Positions 1 through 7,978 are shown, numbered from the stretch's first letter. The stretch: DNA of 20,133 nt from an uncultured Muribaculaceae bacterium (GCA_910584185.1 CAJTYC010000044.1:1-20133); one strand, 5' to 3'. The notes: a model not told the origin generated them from the letters alone. Numbers and translations: made by a program.

Positions 1-45
1 ATCGCGTAATCAGTATATAAAATTCAATTTTTACAAATTTTAAGA

Positions 46-57
46 GACACTAGTGTC
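46..57. repeat. 12-bp perfect palindrome upstream of the di-heme gene
   Basis: GACACTAGTGTC is a perfect palindrome. It follows the 16-mer TTACAAATTTTAAGAG, which recurs at 3776-3791 just before another hairpin. It lies about 70 bp before the first gene and could be an operator or the stump of a terminator of a gene to the left. Nothing in the sequence decides between these. Confidence 0.4.
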
Positions 58-124
58 GGTAAGTATTAAACTTACTCTTGACTATATGATGAATATGTAA
101 TCTGCAATCTAAACTGTGTGACAT

Positions 125-1777
125 ATGCAAAGATTTAATTATTTGAGTGCTGCAGTCTGGTGCGCGCTGCCCCTGATAGGGGCGGCGTGCTCTGACGACA
201 ACGTCATCAATAACAACAGCAAAGATCCCGAGGCTTTCGAAAAGCCCGATTGGTATTATGCCGGCGGCGAACTCGGCACTTCTTTTCTGACGACCCAAAA
301 CGCTTTCGAGCAGCCTTCACCGGCTGTGGAAAACCAGGGTCTGTACCAGTCGTTCAAGAATGGTGAAGCTCTCTTTGAGAAACCTTTCATGACAAACACC
401 GAAGGTGTGCGCAGCGGCCTCGGCCCGGTATATATCCGCACCTCATGTACGCACTGCCATCCCAACTATGGGCATGGACAGAAGGTGGAGGAGGGTAGTT
501 TCAAGACTGACGAACCGGGCAACGGCTGTCTGCTCGTAGTTTATGACCCCACCACTGAGGCTTATGTAAGTTGGCTCGCAGGTATGCCGCAAGGTCATGC
601 AGTCGCGCCGTTCAAGGCCCCCATAGATGAGAGCAAGATAAAGGTGCATTGGAACAATGCCACCGATCAGTGGGGCAACAAGTTTGACGATGGTGAGACC
701 TATCAGCTTGTATATCCTACTGTCTCGATGCCTAAGGATGCCATCTATGTGGTGAACCGGGGTTATCAGCTCCCCTCTGATTACGAGGTGAAACTCGAAA
801 GCACCATCGGTATATATGGCACCGGACTCCTCGATGCCATTGATGAGAAGGATATTATAGCGCAATATGCTCAGGAGGAGAAGGATGGTTATATGAAGAA
901 TGGCCTTAATCCGGCCATTTGGAATGGTGGTCAGATGACCGGTTTCTATGCCAATTCGCTCCAGGGGGATGCAACCAAGTATGTGCGCCGCTTCACTTAT
1001 TCGCTTTCGCGTGGACCTCTGATGGATGCTGCCGGTGCTAACGCTATTTGGAATATCACGAATGTGACACGTTCTGACCGCCGTTATCATTATCTCGATG
1101 CAGCCGGCACTTATGCCGAGTATTCGGCCAAGGATCCCGAAGTGCAAGCAGGTTTCGAGAATTATTTAGCACGTATTGACCCAAAGAAGGAGCATGCCGC
1201 ATGGTGGACCGGGTCCTTGGAGAGCCGCATCAAGGCTTATCTGCTCGCCAAGGATCTTCCGGCTGAGATGACCGATGAGGAGTATACTGATTTGATGGTG
1301 TGGCATCGTGGCTTGGCCTTGCCGGCCGTGCGCGACGTGGATAACGAGGATGTGAAGCGAGGGCGCGAGCTTTTCAATGAGATCGGTTGCGCCTACTGTC
1401 ATCGTCCGTCGTGGACCACCGGGGCTGACAAGCTAGTGGATCCCAACAATTTCTTCAAGGATGGACAGATGCCGCGTTATTCGTATCAGACGATTTGGCC
1501 TTACACCGACATGGTGCAGCATAAACTGCATATGGAGAATGATATACGCACCGGTTGGTGCCGCACTACACCGCTATGGGGACGTGGGCTTCATCAGCGC
1601 ATCACCGGCTCGGCTACTGCCGACCGTCTGCACGACAACCGTGCCCGCACCACCTTGGAGGCCATAATGTGGCATGGATATTCACCGCAGAGCGATGCGT
1701 ATGAGAGTGTGGTGAATTTCCGCAAGCTCTCTAAGAAAGACCGCGATGCCGTGATACGTTTTGTTGACGCAATATAA
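125..1777 (+). CDS. Di-heme cytochrome c lipoprotein, DUF1111/DHOR (thiol oxidoreductase-like) family
   Basis: The 550-residue product begins with a short hydrophobic signal ending in a lipobox-like LIGAAC with Cys22, then Ser-Asp-Asp, so it is probably an exported lipoprotein. Two CxxCH haem c attachment motifs are visible: C108-T-H-C-H112 in the N-terminal part and C422-A-Y-C-H426 in the C-terminal part. The later PLWGRGL and MWHGYSP stretches match the DUF1111 di-heme oxidoreductase family, which is related to MauG and bacterial di-haem peroxidases. The substrate is not known for this family in Bacteroidales, so only a periplasmic or outer-membrane redox role is inferred. It sits 23 bp before a cytochrome c assembly gene, which would attach its haems, so the pair is probably one operon. 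No convincing TAnnTTTG promoter was found in the 124 bases before it. Confidence 0.88.
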   Translation: MQRFNYLSAAVWCALPLIGAACSDDNVINNNSKDPEAFEKPDWYYAGGELGTSFLTTQNAFEQPSPAVENQGLYQSFKNGEALFEKPFMTNTEGVRSGLGPVYIRTSCTHCHPNYGHGQKVEEGSFKTDEPGNGCLLVVYDPTTEAYVSWLAGMPQGHAVAPFKAPIDESKIKVHWNNATDQWGNKFDDGETYQLVYPTVSMPKDAIYVVNRGYQLPSDYEVKLESTIGIYGTGLLDAIDEKDIIAQYAQEEKDGYMKNGLNPAIWNGGQMTGFYANSLQGDATKYVRRFTYSLSRGPLMDAAGANAIWNITNVTRSDRRYHYLDAAGTYAEYSAKDPEVQAGFENYLARIDPKKEHAAWWTGSLESRIKAYLLAKDLPAEMTDEEYTDLMVWHRGLALPAVRDVDNEDVKRGRELFNEIGCAYCHRPSWTTGADKLVDPNNFFKDGQMPRYSYQTIWPYTDMVQHKLHMENDIRTGWCRTTPLWGRGLHQRITGSATADRLHDNRARTTLEAIMWHGYSPQSDAYESVVNFRKLSKKDRDAVIRFVDAI

Positions 1778-1800
1778 GAACTCTCTCATTAAAAATACGG

Positions 1801-3432
1801 ATGCTGTTAAAATTAAGAAACTTTATCGGCAGGTGGGCGAAACGCTCACCTGCCGGAGCTTTATTGCATGTGGCTCTGTTGCTTATCTTAATCGGTGCTT
1901 TGGTGACTTGTTTCGGCGCTCGCCATGGCAGTGTTGTAATCACTACCGATAAGGTGTCAGGCTCTTTTGTGGGCGATGATGGGGGAGGTGTTTATAAACT
2001 TCCGTTTCGCCTGAGGCTCGGTGAGGCTGAGGTTGTGTATCATGATGGTTCTACCGCTCCCAAGGATTTCAAGGTTAAGGCTGAGGTTACAAGCGCAGGC
2101 CGCGATGTGCAGACCTTGAGTTTGTCAATGAATTATGTACTTGATATTGATGGTTACAGGTTTTGTCTGAAGCAATTTGATGGCGATGGTGTGGTGCTTT
2201 CGGTGAATCATGACCCTTGGGGTATTGCTGTGACTTATGCCGGCTATTATATGCTTTTCGCTTGCTCGCTTTGGATTCTTGTTGGTAAGGCTATCAGGAG
2301 GATGCGTGGCAGGTGGGTGGCTGTCGCCTCATTTGCAGTGTTGACGGTGTGCTCAGCGCAGGCTTCCGAGGTGTCTGACGCGTTCGGGCGCATCAGAGTG
2401 TATTGGGGTGAACGCCCGGCTGCCATGGAGACTATGTGCGGTGATTTGCTCTCAAGGATATATGGTAAGGACTCTTATGATGATAAACCTGCAACCGAGG
2501 TGTTGCTTGGCTGGCTGTTTGAGTATGACGCATGGATGCGCGAACCTATTATCAAGGTGAAGGGTGACAGGGTCAGGAATGCGCTGGGCATTGATGGCAA
2601 GTATGCTTCTTACAGTGATTTTTTTGATGCCGGCGGATATAAGTTGGAACCTTTGCTTGGTGACCTTGATGATAAGGATGTGCAGCAGGTGGATGAGCGT
2701 GTGAAACTGATGTCGGCTTGGTGTGCGGGCACGTTGATGAAGATTTATCCTTACCATACTGTCTCGGGCAGGTGGGAGTGGCTCACTCCGGTCGATTCCA
2801 AGCCTTCGAAGATGCCGCTCGATCAGTGGACGTTTGTCTCTACATCGTTCAACGATTTGGCTCGTTACGTGTCGCTCGGCAATCCTGCGGGTGTGGTGCG
2901 TGAGCTGGAGAGCATAGCCGACTATCAGCGCAAGCAGCTGCCTTCTCTATCTGAGAGCAAACTCGATGCCGAACTTTTTTATGGGCGCTTCTGTGGCACA
3001 TTGATGCCGGGTGTGCTCGCGATTGTTATAGGGCTCTGCTGTATGTTCGTATGGCGTGATGCAAAGTTGAGACGTGCTGTGGTCATGGCGGCTTCTATGA
3101 TGCTTTGGCTTTGGTTGTCGGTCTTGGTCGGGCTGAGGTGGTATCTCACCGGTCATTTTCCGCTTGCCAACGGTTTCGAGACTATGCAGGCGATGGCTTG
3201 GATGGCTGCCTTGGGCGCTGTTTGCGTGTCGTTTAGACAGGTTCCTGATATGCGTTCGGCTGCTGTTTGTATGCTTGTGAGCGGTTTGGCGCTTATGGTC
3301 TGCACCATGGGAGGCGGTAACTCCATATCTCCGCTAATGCTGGTTCTCAGTTCACCGCTTCTAAGCGTCCATGTGCTCATCATCATGGCTGCTTATTGCC
3401 TGACGGCGATTATGTTTGTCAACTCAGTGTAG
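1801..3432 (+). CDS. ccsA: ResB-CcsA (CcsBA) cytochrome c assembly protein, N-terminal part cut by an in-frame TAG
   Basis: This 543-residue frame starts with a ResB-like part: a membrane segment at about residues 19-38 containing H23, a periplasmic beta-rich stretch, and another membrane segment near 145-165. A long periplasmic region of about 220 residues follows, then the first helices of a CcsA/HemX domain from about residue 400. In System II cytochrome c biogenesis, CcsBA exports haem and ligates it to CxxCH motifs. Here the frame stops at TAG 3430-3432, directly after the helix that carries the first conserved periplasmic histidine (H524, LSVHVL). The essential WWD haem-binding segment continues in the same frame in the next entry, so the two are one gene interrupted by a single codon. 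The product alone would lack the WWD domain and should not work. It may be a pseudogene, a read-through case, a split two-chain form, or a sequence error. Confidence 0.85.
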   Translation: MLLKLRNFIGRWAKRSPAGALLHVALLLILIGALVTCFGARHGSVVITTDKVSGSFVGDDGGGVYKLPFRLRLGEAEVVYHDGSTAPKDFKVKAEVTSAGRDVQTLSLSMNYVLDIDGYRFCLKQFDGDGVVLSVNHDPWGIAVTYAGYYMLFACSLWILVGKAIRRMRGRWVAVASFAVLTVCSAQASEVSDAFGRIRVYWGERPAAMETMCGDLLSRIYGKDSYDDKPATEVLLGWLFEYDAWMREPIIKVKGDRVRNALGIDGKYASYSDFFDAGGYKLEPLLGDLDDKDVQQVDERVKLMSAWCAGTLMKIYPYHTVSGRWEWLTPVDSKPSKMPLDQWTFVSTSFNDLARYVSLGNPAGVVRELESIADYQRKQLPSLSESKLDAELFYGRFCGTLMPGVLAIVIGLCCMFVWRDAKLRRAVVMAASMMLWLWLSVLVGLRWYLTGHFPLANGFETMQAMAWMAALGAVCVSFRQVPDMRSAAVCMLVSGLALMVCTMGGGNSISPLMLVLSSPLLSVHVLIIMAAYCLTAIMFVNSV

Positions 3433-3441
3433 GGGATTGCA

Positions 3442-3762
3442 ATGCGTGGGGAAGCGGCAGCGAAGTGCAGTGCAGCCTCGCTAAGGCTTCTTGAACCGGC
3501 GGTGCTTCTGCTCGCCTGTGGAATATTCGTAGGTGCGATATGGGCCAATATGTCATGGGGGCGGTATTGGGGATGGGATCCCAAGGAGACATGGGCGTTA
3601 ATCACCATGCTTGTCTACAGTGTGCCGTTGCACCGATGCTTCATACCATTCCTCCGCTCACCAAGGTCCATGAACATATACCTCGCCCTGGCCTTCATAT
3701 GCGTACTGATGACCTATTGCGGCGTCAACTTCTTCCTCGGAGGCATGCACTCCTACGCCTGA
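3442..3762 (+). CDS. ccsA: CcsA C-terminal part with the WWD haem-binding domain
   Basis: This 106-residue frame is in the same reading frame as the preceding one. Only TAG GGG ATT GCA separates that frame from the ATG at 3442. It contains the tryptophan-rich WWD motif of haem-handling proteins (WANMSWGRYWGWDPKETWAL), the histidine of the following helix (VPLH), and the last periplasmic histidine in GGMHSYA. These are the expected C-terminal elements of CcsA, in the expected order, so the region is undamaged apart from the upstream stop. Translation could re-initiate at 3442, ten bases after the stop, which would make a two-chain CcsA. The first residues (MRGEAAAKCSAA) look like an inter-helix loop rather than a natural N-terminus, so I favour an interrupted single gene. 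A terminator follows at 3788. Confidence 0.82.
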   Translation: MRGEAAAKCSAASLRLLEPAVLLLACGIFVGAIWANMSWGRYWGWDPKETWALITMLVYSVPLHRCFIPFLRSPRSMNIYLALAFICVLMTYCGVNFFLGGMHSYA

Positions 3763-3787
3763 CCAGCAGAGGTAATTACAAATTTTA

Positions 3788-3823
3788 AGAGGGACGCGCA
3801 CATCATGAGCGCGTCTCTCTTTT
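3788..3823 (+). terminator. Rho-independent terminator after ccsA
   Basis: A 12-bp stem joins 3788-3799 and 3809-3820 with one G-T wobble, around a 9-base loop, and runs into TTTT. It separates the cytochrome genes from the lipid-modification operon. A short A-run on the left arm makes it a possible terminator in the other direction too. Confidence 0.8.
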
Positions 3824-3894
3824 CGCAAAAAAAAGGTAGCCGGGGCGGGACTTGATTGCAATTTCATGGGTCCGGACTGTGAGATTCTAATTTC

Positions 3895-3918
3895 ATACAA
3901 AATCTTTTTGTATTTTTG
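3895..3918 (+). promoter_or_regulatory. Possible -7 element with overlapping palindrome before the GT39 operon
   Basis: TATTTTTG at 3911-3918 matches the Bacteroidetes -7 consensus TAnnTTTG. An 8+3+8 perfect inverted repeat (ATACAAAA TCT TTTTGTAT, 3895-3913) overlaps its left edge. No good -33 TTTG is found 19-21 nt upstream, so the promoter may be weak or activator dependent. The inferred leader to the ATG at 4015 would be about 90 bases. The rest of 3824-4014 shows no gene. Confidence 0.4.
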
Positions 3919-4014
3919 GCGCGATATATCACCGCTTCCTTCTTGGCGGCGTATTTTATGTGTATTTAATGGAGTTCCGGCCTGTAGTCGGAAATTCTGT
4001 ACTAACCGACGTCG

Positions 4015-5583
4015 ATGACAACAAACAAATCGAGATATCTTTTGTATGCCGGAATCTGCATCGCCTTGCTGCCGGTGCTTGTATTCCGTGATTTTACACC
4101 GTCCAACGAGCTGCGCTATCTCAGCATCGCTGATGAGGCTCTCGGCTCGCACCATTTCTTCACGTTCGCCAACCAGGGCATCCCATATGCCGACAAGCCC
4201 CCTCTGTATCTTTGGATTGTGATGCTTTGCCGGGTGTTGTTAGGCAAGCACCTCATGTGGTTGCTGTCGCTCTTCTCTCTGATTCCGGCATTGCTCACAG
4301 CTGAGGTCATGGACCGTTGGACCCGCAACGAACTCAAACCGCAATCGCGCCTTTCCGGCTCGATCGTGCTTCTTACGGGTGGCCTTTTCCTCGGTCTCGC
4401 TGTCACACTCCGCATGGACATGCTCATGACCTTGTTCATAGTCTTGGCGCTCAGGTCGTTCTGGCGTATGTATACCGACATGTCCAATAACCGTGCCGAA
4501 CGATGGCTGTTTCCCGTGTGGGTGTTCATGGCGGTCTTCTCCAAAGGCCCGGTGGGTATACTCATGCCGCTTCTGACGACCACGGTCTACCTCTTGATTT
4601 CCGGTAGGATACGGGACTTCTTCCGTTACTGGGGCTGGCGCACCTGGATACCCCTGCTTGCACTTTGCGGCCTGTGGTTTGGCGCCGTTTATGCCGAGGG
4701 TGGTTACGCGTATCTCGACAATCTGCTTTTCCACCAGACTATAGACCGTGCCGTAAATGCCTCCGAACATGTGAAGCCGTTCTATTACTACTTGATTACA
4801 TTCTGGTATAGCATGGCCCCATGGTCGCTGCTTGTGGCCGCAGCCATTGGCGGAATGTTTATGCCGCGCTTCAAACGGGGCAGCATGATGTGCTTCTTCC
4901 TGACAGTAGGCATCACTACATTTGTAATGCTGTCTTGTTCAAGCTCGAAGCTGGCGGTATATCTTGTGCCCATATTCCCTTTTCTCGCTTTCGCAACGGT
5001 GATGTACTTGGCAAAGGTAGGCTCTACGCGGCTGCTGCGTGCCACAGTCGCTTTCCCGGCCGGTGTGCTCGCGCTGTCGCTCCCTGCCATGCTTGTTGTA
5101 GCATCGCAGCCCAAGACCGCATGGCTATTTAACTGGTGGCTCATCATCGCCTCGGCTTTGATGAGCGTCACCGGCATCATGGTGCTCTGCATCCTATATT
5201 GCCGCGTAGGCAGGGAAGACCGTGTGGACCTCTCGCTCCGTGTGTTTGCCGCAGGTATGCTGCTCGCGATATTCATGGGAGGCTGGGCTGTGCCGCAGCT
5301 CAACGCCTACATAGGTTATGGCGAGATAAGCCAAGCCGCGAAGACTGCGGCGCAACTGCATGGCACCGCAGATGTATGCACATGGCGCGTGAGACGCTCC
5401 GCCAGCATGGATGTATACCTGGGCCGCGACGTGCAGATAATTCCCAATGAGAGCATCCCGACACCGCAGCTGACGCGCGGCGCTGTGCTGATAACCAAGA
5501 AAAAACTCCTCAAGGATCTCGATAACGCACAGTGCGACACCGTGGTGGGCGACTACGCGGTGGTCAGCCTCGGTAAACAATAA
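4015..5583 (+). CDS. GT39 / ArnT-like membrane glycosyltransferase (lipid-linked sugar to lipid A or LPS)
   Basis: The 522-residue protein has about eleven to thirteen hydrophobic helices. It carries the GT-C/PMT signatures of the ArnT family: an acidic, ELRY-containing first periplasmic loop (residues about 24-40, FTPSNELRYLSIADEAL) and YADKPPLYLW near residues 58-67. ArnT, Rgt and related enzymes move a sugar from a polyprenyl-phosphate donor to lipid A, core or another periplasmic acceptor. It is the first of four tightly packed genes. The next gene starts 10 bp downstream and would make the polyprenyl-linked donor. A smaller C-terminal periplasmic domain (after about residue 430) completes a usual ArnT-like length. 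The donor sugar cannot be read from this protein. From the epimerase at the end of the operon I infer galacturonic acid or a similar sugar rather than aminoarabinose, because no other arn enzymes are present. Confidence 0.86.
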   Translation: MTTNKSRYLLYAGICIALLPVLVFRDFTPSNELRYLSIADEALGSHHFFTFANQGIPYADKPPLYLWIVMLCRVLLGKHLMWLLSLFSLIPALLTAEVMDRWTRNELKPQSRLSGSIVLLTGGLFLGLAVTLRMDMLMTLFIVLALRSFWRMYTDMSNNRAERWLFPVWVFMAVFSKGPVGILMPLLTTTVYLLISGRIRDFFRYWGWRTWIPLLALCGLWFGAVYAEGGYAYLDNLLFHQTIDRAVNASEHVKPFYYYLITFWYSMAPWSLLVAAAIGGMFMPRFKRGSMMCFFLTVGITTFVMLSCSSSKLAVYLVPIFPFLAFATVMYLAKVGSTRLLRATVAFPAGVLALSLPAMLVVASQPKTAWLFNWWLIIASALMSVTGIMVLCILYCRVGREDRVDLSLRVFAAGMLLAIFMGGWAVPQLNAYIGYGEISQAAKTAAQLHGTADVCTWRVRRSASMDVYLGRDVQIIPNESIPTPQLTRGAVLITKKKLLKDLDNAQCDTVVGDYAVVSLGKQ

Positions 5584-5593
5584 TCACAGAACA

Positions 5594-6331
5594 ATGAACA
5601 AGACCTCACTTTATCAACTCACAGTAATAGTGCCAGTCTATAACGAAGAGGACAACATCGATGCCCTTGAGTCACGGCTAAGTGTCTTTCTGCCGCAGGC
5701 GCGTGTGGCCACATGCGTGCTCTTTGTCAATGATGGCTCCACCGACTCCAGCTTGGAGCGTATACGCGAGATATGCCGCCGGCATACCGATTTCTTCTAT
5801 CTCAACCTCGGCCGCAACGGTGGCCTGAGCGCGGCCATGAAGGCGGGAATCGATATGGTGGAATCTCCATATGTGGGATATATGGATGCGGATCTGCAGA
5901 CGGCCCCTGAAGATTTCAACCTTCTTCTCGCCGACATTGAGAACTATGAACTCGTGATGGGTATCCGCGCAAACCGCAAGGACACCGGCTTCAAGAAACT
6001 CCAGTCGAAGATAGCAAACGGATTCCGCCGCATGATGACTCATGACGGCGTGCAGGACACCGGATGCCCTCTCAAGGTGATGCACACCGACTATGCCCGC
6101 CGCATACCTTTCTTCACCGGTATGCACCGCTTCCTCCCGGCGCTCATACAACTTCAGGAGGGGCGCGTGAAGCAGGTGCCGGTGCGTCACTTCCCGCGCA
6201 CGGCCGGAGTGTCTAAATATCACCTGTGGAATCGTCTCGTGTCGCCATTCATGGACTGCTTTGCCTACCGGTGGATGAAGAAACGCTACATAAACTACTC
6301 AGTGAGCGACGACAACTTCAGAAACGCCTGA
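5594..6331 (+). CDS. GT2 polyprenyl-phosphate sugar synthase (DPM1/ArnC/RgtE-like)
   Basis: The 245-residue soluble GT-A enzyme has VIVPVYNEEDNI at residues 11-22, NDGSTDSS for nucleotide binding near residue 47, and YMDADLQTAPED near residue 96 as the metal-binding DxD-type site. The family-typical DTGCPLKV, GMHRFLP and RTAGVSKY blocks follow. It is close to the dolichyl-phosphate mannose synthase group, whose bacterial members (ArnC, RgtE, FlmF) transfer a sugar from a UDP or GDP donor to undecaprenyl phosphate on the inner face of the membrane. It has no C-terminal transmembrane pair, unlike ArnC or GtrB, so it may rely on the following LAB_N membrane protein for anchoring or flipping. The gene lies 10 bp after the GT39 gene and 10 bp before the LAB_N gene, consistent with one transcript. 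Confidence 0.88.
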   Translation: MNKTSLYQLTVIVPVYNEEDNIDALESRLSVFLPQARVATCVLFVNDGSTDSSLERIREICRRHTDFFYLNLGRNGGLSAAMKAGIDMVESPYVGYMDADLQTAPEDFNLLLADIENYELVMGIRANRKDTGFKKLQSKIANGFRRMMTHDGVQDTGCPLKVMHTDYARRIPFFTGMHRFLPALIQLQEGRVKQVPVRHFPRTAGVSKYHLWNRLVSPFMDCFAYRWMKKRYINYSVSDDNFRNA

Positions 6332-6341
6332 TATAGTCGGC

Positions 6342-6965
6342 ATGGATAATTCTTATCTCATATACGCTATCGGATTTTTGGCGCAAGTTTCTTTCTCTGC
6401 CCGCATCCTGGTGCAATGGGCCATGTCGGAACGTGCGCGTAAGGTGCTGTCTCCCTCGGTGTTCTGGATTCTCAGCATCGCCGGTGCGTATCTGCTCTGT
6501 CTATACGGATGGTTGCGCAATGACTTCGCCATAGTGCTCGGCCAGTTCATATCGTATTACATATACCTCTGGAATCTGAATATAAAGGGTGTGTGGCAGC
6601 GCGTGCCTGTGATTTTCCGCTTGGTGCTCATACTTACGCCCGTTGTGGCTGCGGTGTGCGCGGCCGGCAATGCTGCCGAGTTTATTGACCGGTTCTTGTG
6701 CAACACCGACATACCTCTTTGGCTTGTCATATATGGCTCGCTCGGTCAGATATTGTTCACATTGCGGTTCATATACCAGTGGCTCTACTCGCGCCGGGAG
6801 GGAAAATCGGCTCTTCCCACAGGGTTCTGGATAATAAACCTTATGGGTTCGCTGGCCATCGTGTCTTACGGAATAATACGCCACGACCCCGTGCTGATCG
6901 TGGGCCAGTCGTTCGGCCTTGTGGCCTATATCCGAAACCTTATAATCTTGAAAAAAGAAGTATAG
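6342..6965 (+). CDS. Membrane protein with two tandem LAB_N (lipid A biosynthesis N-terminal) domains
   Basis: This is a 207-residue, almost wholly hydrophobic protein. The LAB_N pattern occurs twice, at about residues 10-85 and 130-205. Each copy reads GF/GS..AQ/GQ..F..R...QW..S.R, a FWI segment, a Y-G-x-x-R-x-D turn, V/LGQ, and a final Y-x-x-N-L. Single LAB_N domains are about 80-90 residues, so this is an internal duplication or fusion forming a pseudo-dimer. LAB_N proteins commonly sit next to GT2 and ArnT-like genes. Their biochemical role is not settled, and a flippase or scaffold for the lipid-linked sugar (as ArnE/ArnF do in enterobacteria) is inference from context. The stop is separated from the next ATG by two bases, so the two genes are translationally close. 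Confidence 0.85.
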   Translation: MDNSYLIYAIGFLAQVSFSARILVQWAMSERARKVLSPSVFWILSIAGAYLLCLYGWLRNDFAIVLGQFISYYIYLWNLNIKGVWQRVPVIFRLVLILTPVVAAVCAAGNAAEFIDRFLCNTDIPLWLVIYGSLGQILFTLRFIYQWLYSRREGKSALPTGFWIINLMGSLAIVSYGIIRHDPVLIVGQSFGLVAYIRNLIILKKEV

Positions 6966-6967
6966 TC

Positions 6968-7978
6968 ATGAAGATACTTGTAACGGGAGCCGCAGGATTT
7001 ATCGGGGCGGCGACTGTGGAATGTCTGCTGCGCCTCGGTCATGAGGTAATCGGTATCGACAACATTAATTCATATTACGACACTTCGCTCAAATATCGGC
7101 GTCTGGACCGCCTTGGCGTTGCTCAGGGTGACATCCGCGACAATAAGCCGGTGGTCAGCGCGTTCAGCCGTAACTTCACGTTCATAAAACTTGACCTTAC
7201 AGACCGTATCGGCATGGAGCGTATCTTTGCCGACAGTGCATTCGAGATTGTTATAAACCTTGCCGCCCAGGCAGGTGTGCGTTACTCTATAGAGAATCCT
7301 TACTCCTATGTAGAGAGCAACGTTGTAGGCTTCCTCAACGTGCTCGAATGTTGCCGCAACCATCCGGTGAAGCATCTTATATATGCCAGCTCGAGCAGCG
7401 TATACGGCATGAGCGACCATACCCCTTATGCCGAGTCCGACCGCACAGACTCCCCGGTGAGCCTATACGCTGCCACAAAGAAGAGCAATGAGCTTATGGC
7501 CTGCTGTTACAGCCGACTTTACGGCATACCCGCCACGGGTGTCCGTTTCTTCACTGTCTATGGGCCGGGCGGACGCCCCGATATGGCCCCGTTCCTTTTC
7601 CTCCGTGCTGTGCTCGAAGGAAAGCCGATACACGTGTTCAACCATGGCGACATGCAGCGTGACTTCACATATATCGACGATATTACCGATGGTCTGATGC
7701 TCCTGCTTGAACACCCGTCGCAGGAGACGGTACCTCACCGTGTGTACAACATCGGCCATTCGTCGCCCGTGCAGCTTATGGACTTCATACACACCATAGA
7801 GGAAGTCACCGGGCGTAAGGCTGATATGAAGATGGAGGATATGCAGCCGGGTGATGTATATTGCACCTACGCAGACACCACGCGCCTTCAACAGGACTTC
7901 GGCTACTCGCCCAAGGTCTCAATCGAGGAGGGCATACGCAACTTCTACGATTGGTATGTAGATTATGTTAGGCTTTAG
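6968..7978 (+). CDS. NAD-dependent sugar epimerase, UDP-glucuronate 4-epimerase (LpsL-like)
   Basis: The 336-residue short-chain dehydrogenase begins at 6968 with a Rossmann turn, TGAAGFIG (residues 6-13). The open frame extends further upstream, but that part overlaps the LAB_N gene and is not protein-like for this family. Visible features are NINSYYDTSLKYRR, LAAQAGVRYSIENP, the catalytic region ASSSSVYG followed by YAATKK (Tyr-x-x-x-Lys), RFFTVYGPGGRPDM, and RDFTYIDDI. The combination YD..LK, RYSxENP and GRPDM is typical of UDP-glucuronate 4-epimerases rather than GalE, so the likely reaction is UDP-GlcA to UDP-GalA. This makes it the probable supplier of the nucleotide sugar for the upstream GT2 enzyme. 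Its last codons and stop lie inside the TTTTAGG heptamer array. Confidence 0.87.
   Translation: MKILVTGAAGFIGAATVECLLRLGHEVIGIDNINSYYDTSLKYRRLDRLGVAQGDIRDNKPVVSAFSRNFTFIKLDLTDRIGMERIFADSAFEIVINLAAQAGVRYSIENPYSYVESNVVGFLNVLECCRNHPVKHLIYASSSSVYGMSDHTPYAESDRTDSPVSLYAATKKSNELMACCYSRLYGIPATGVRFFTVYGPGGRPDMAPFLFLRAVLEGKPIHVFNHGDMQRDFTYIDDITDGLMLLLEHPSQETVPHRVYNIGHSSPVQLMDFIHTIEEVTGRKADMKMEDMQPGDVYCTYADTTRLQQDFGYSPKVSIEEGIRNFYDWYVDYVRL

Noticed and set aside
443..1147. 234-codon minus-strand frame opposite the di-heme gene
   Set aside because: It is antisense to a clear haem protein gene and has no domain likeness. Long antisense frames are common opposite G+C-rich coding regions.
6698..6967. Upstream extension of the epimerase frame
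   Set aside because: It overlaps the LAB_N gene almost fully and the Rossmann fold begins exactly at ATG 6968.
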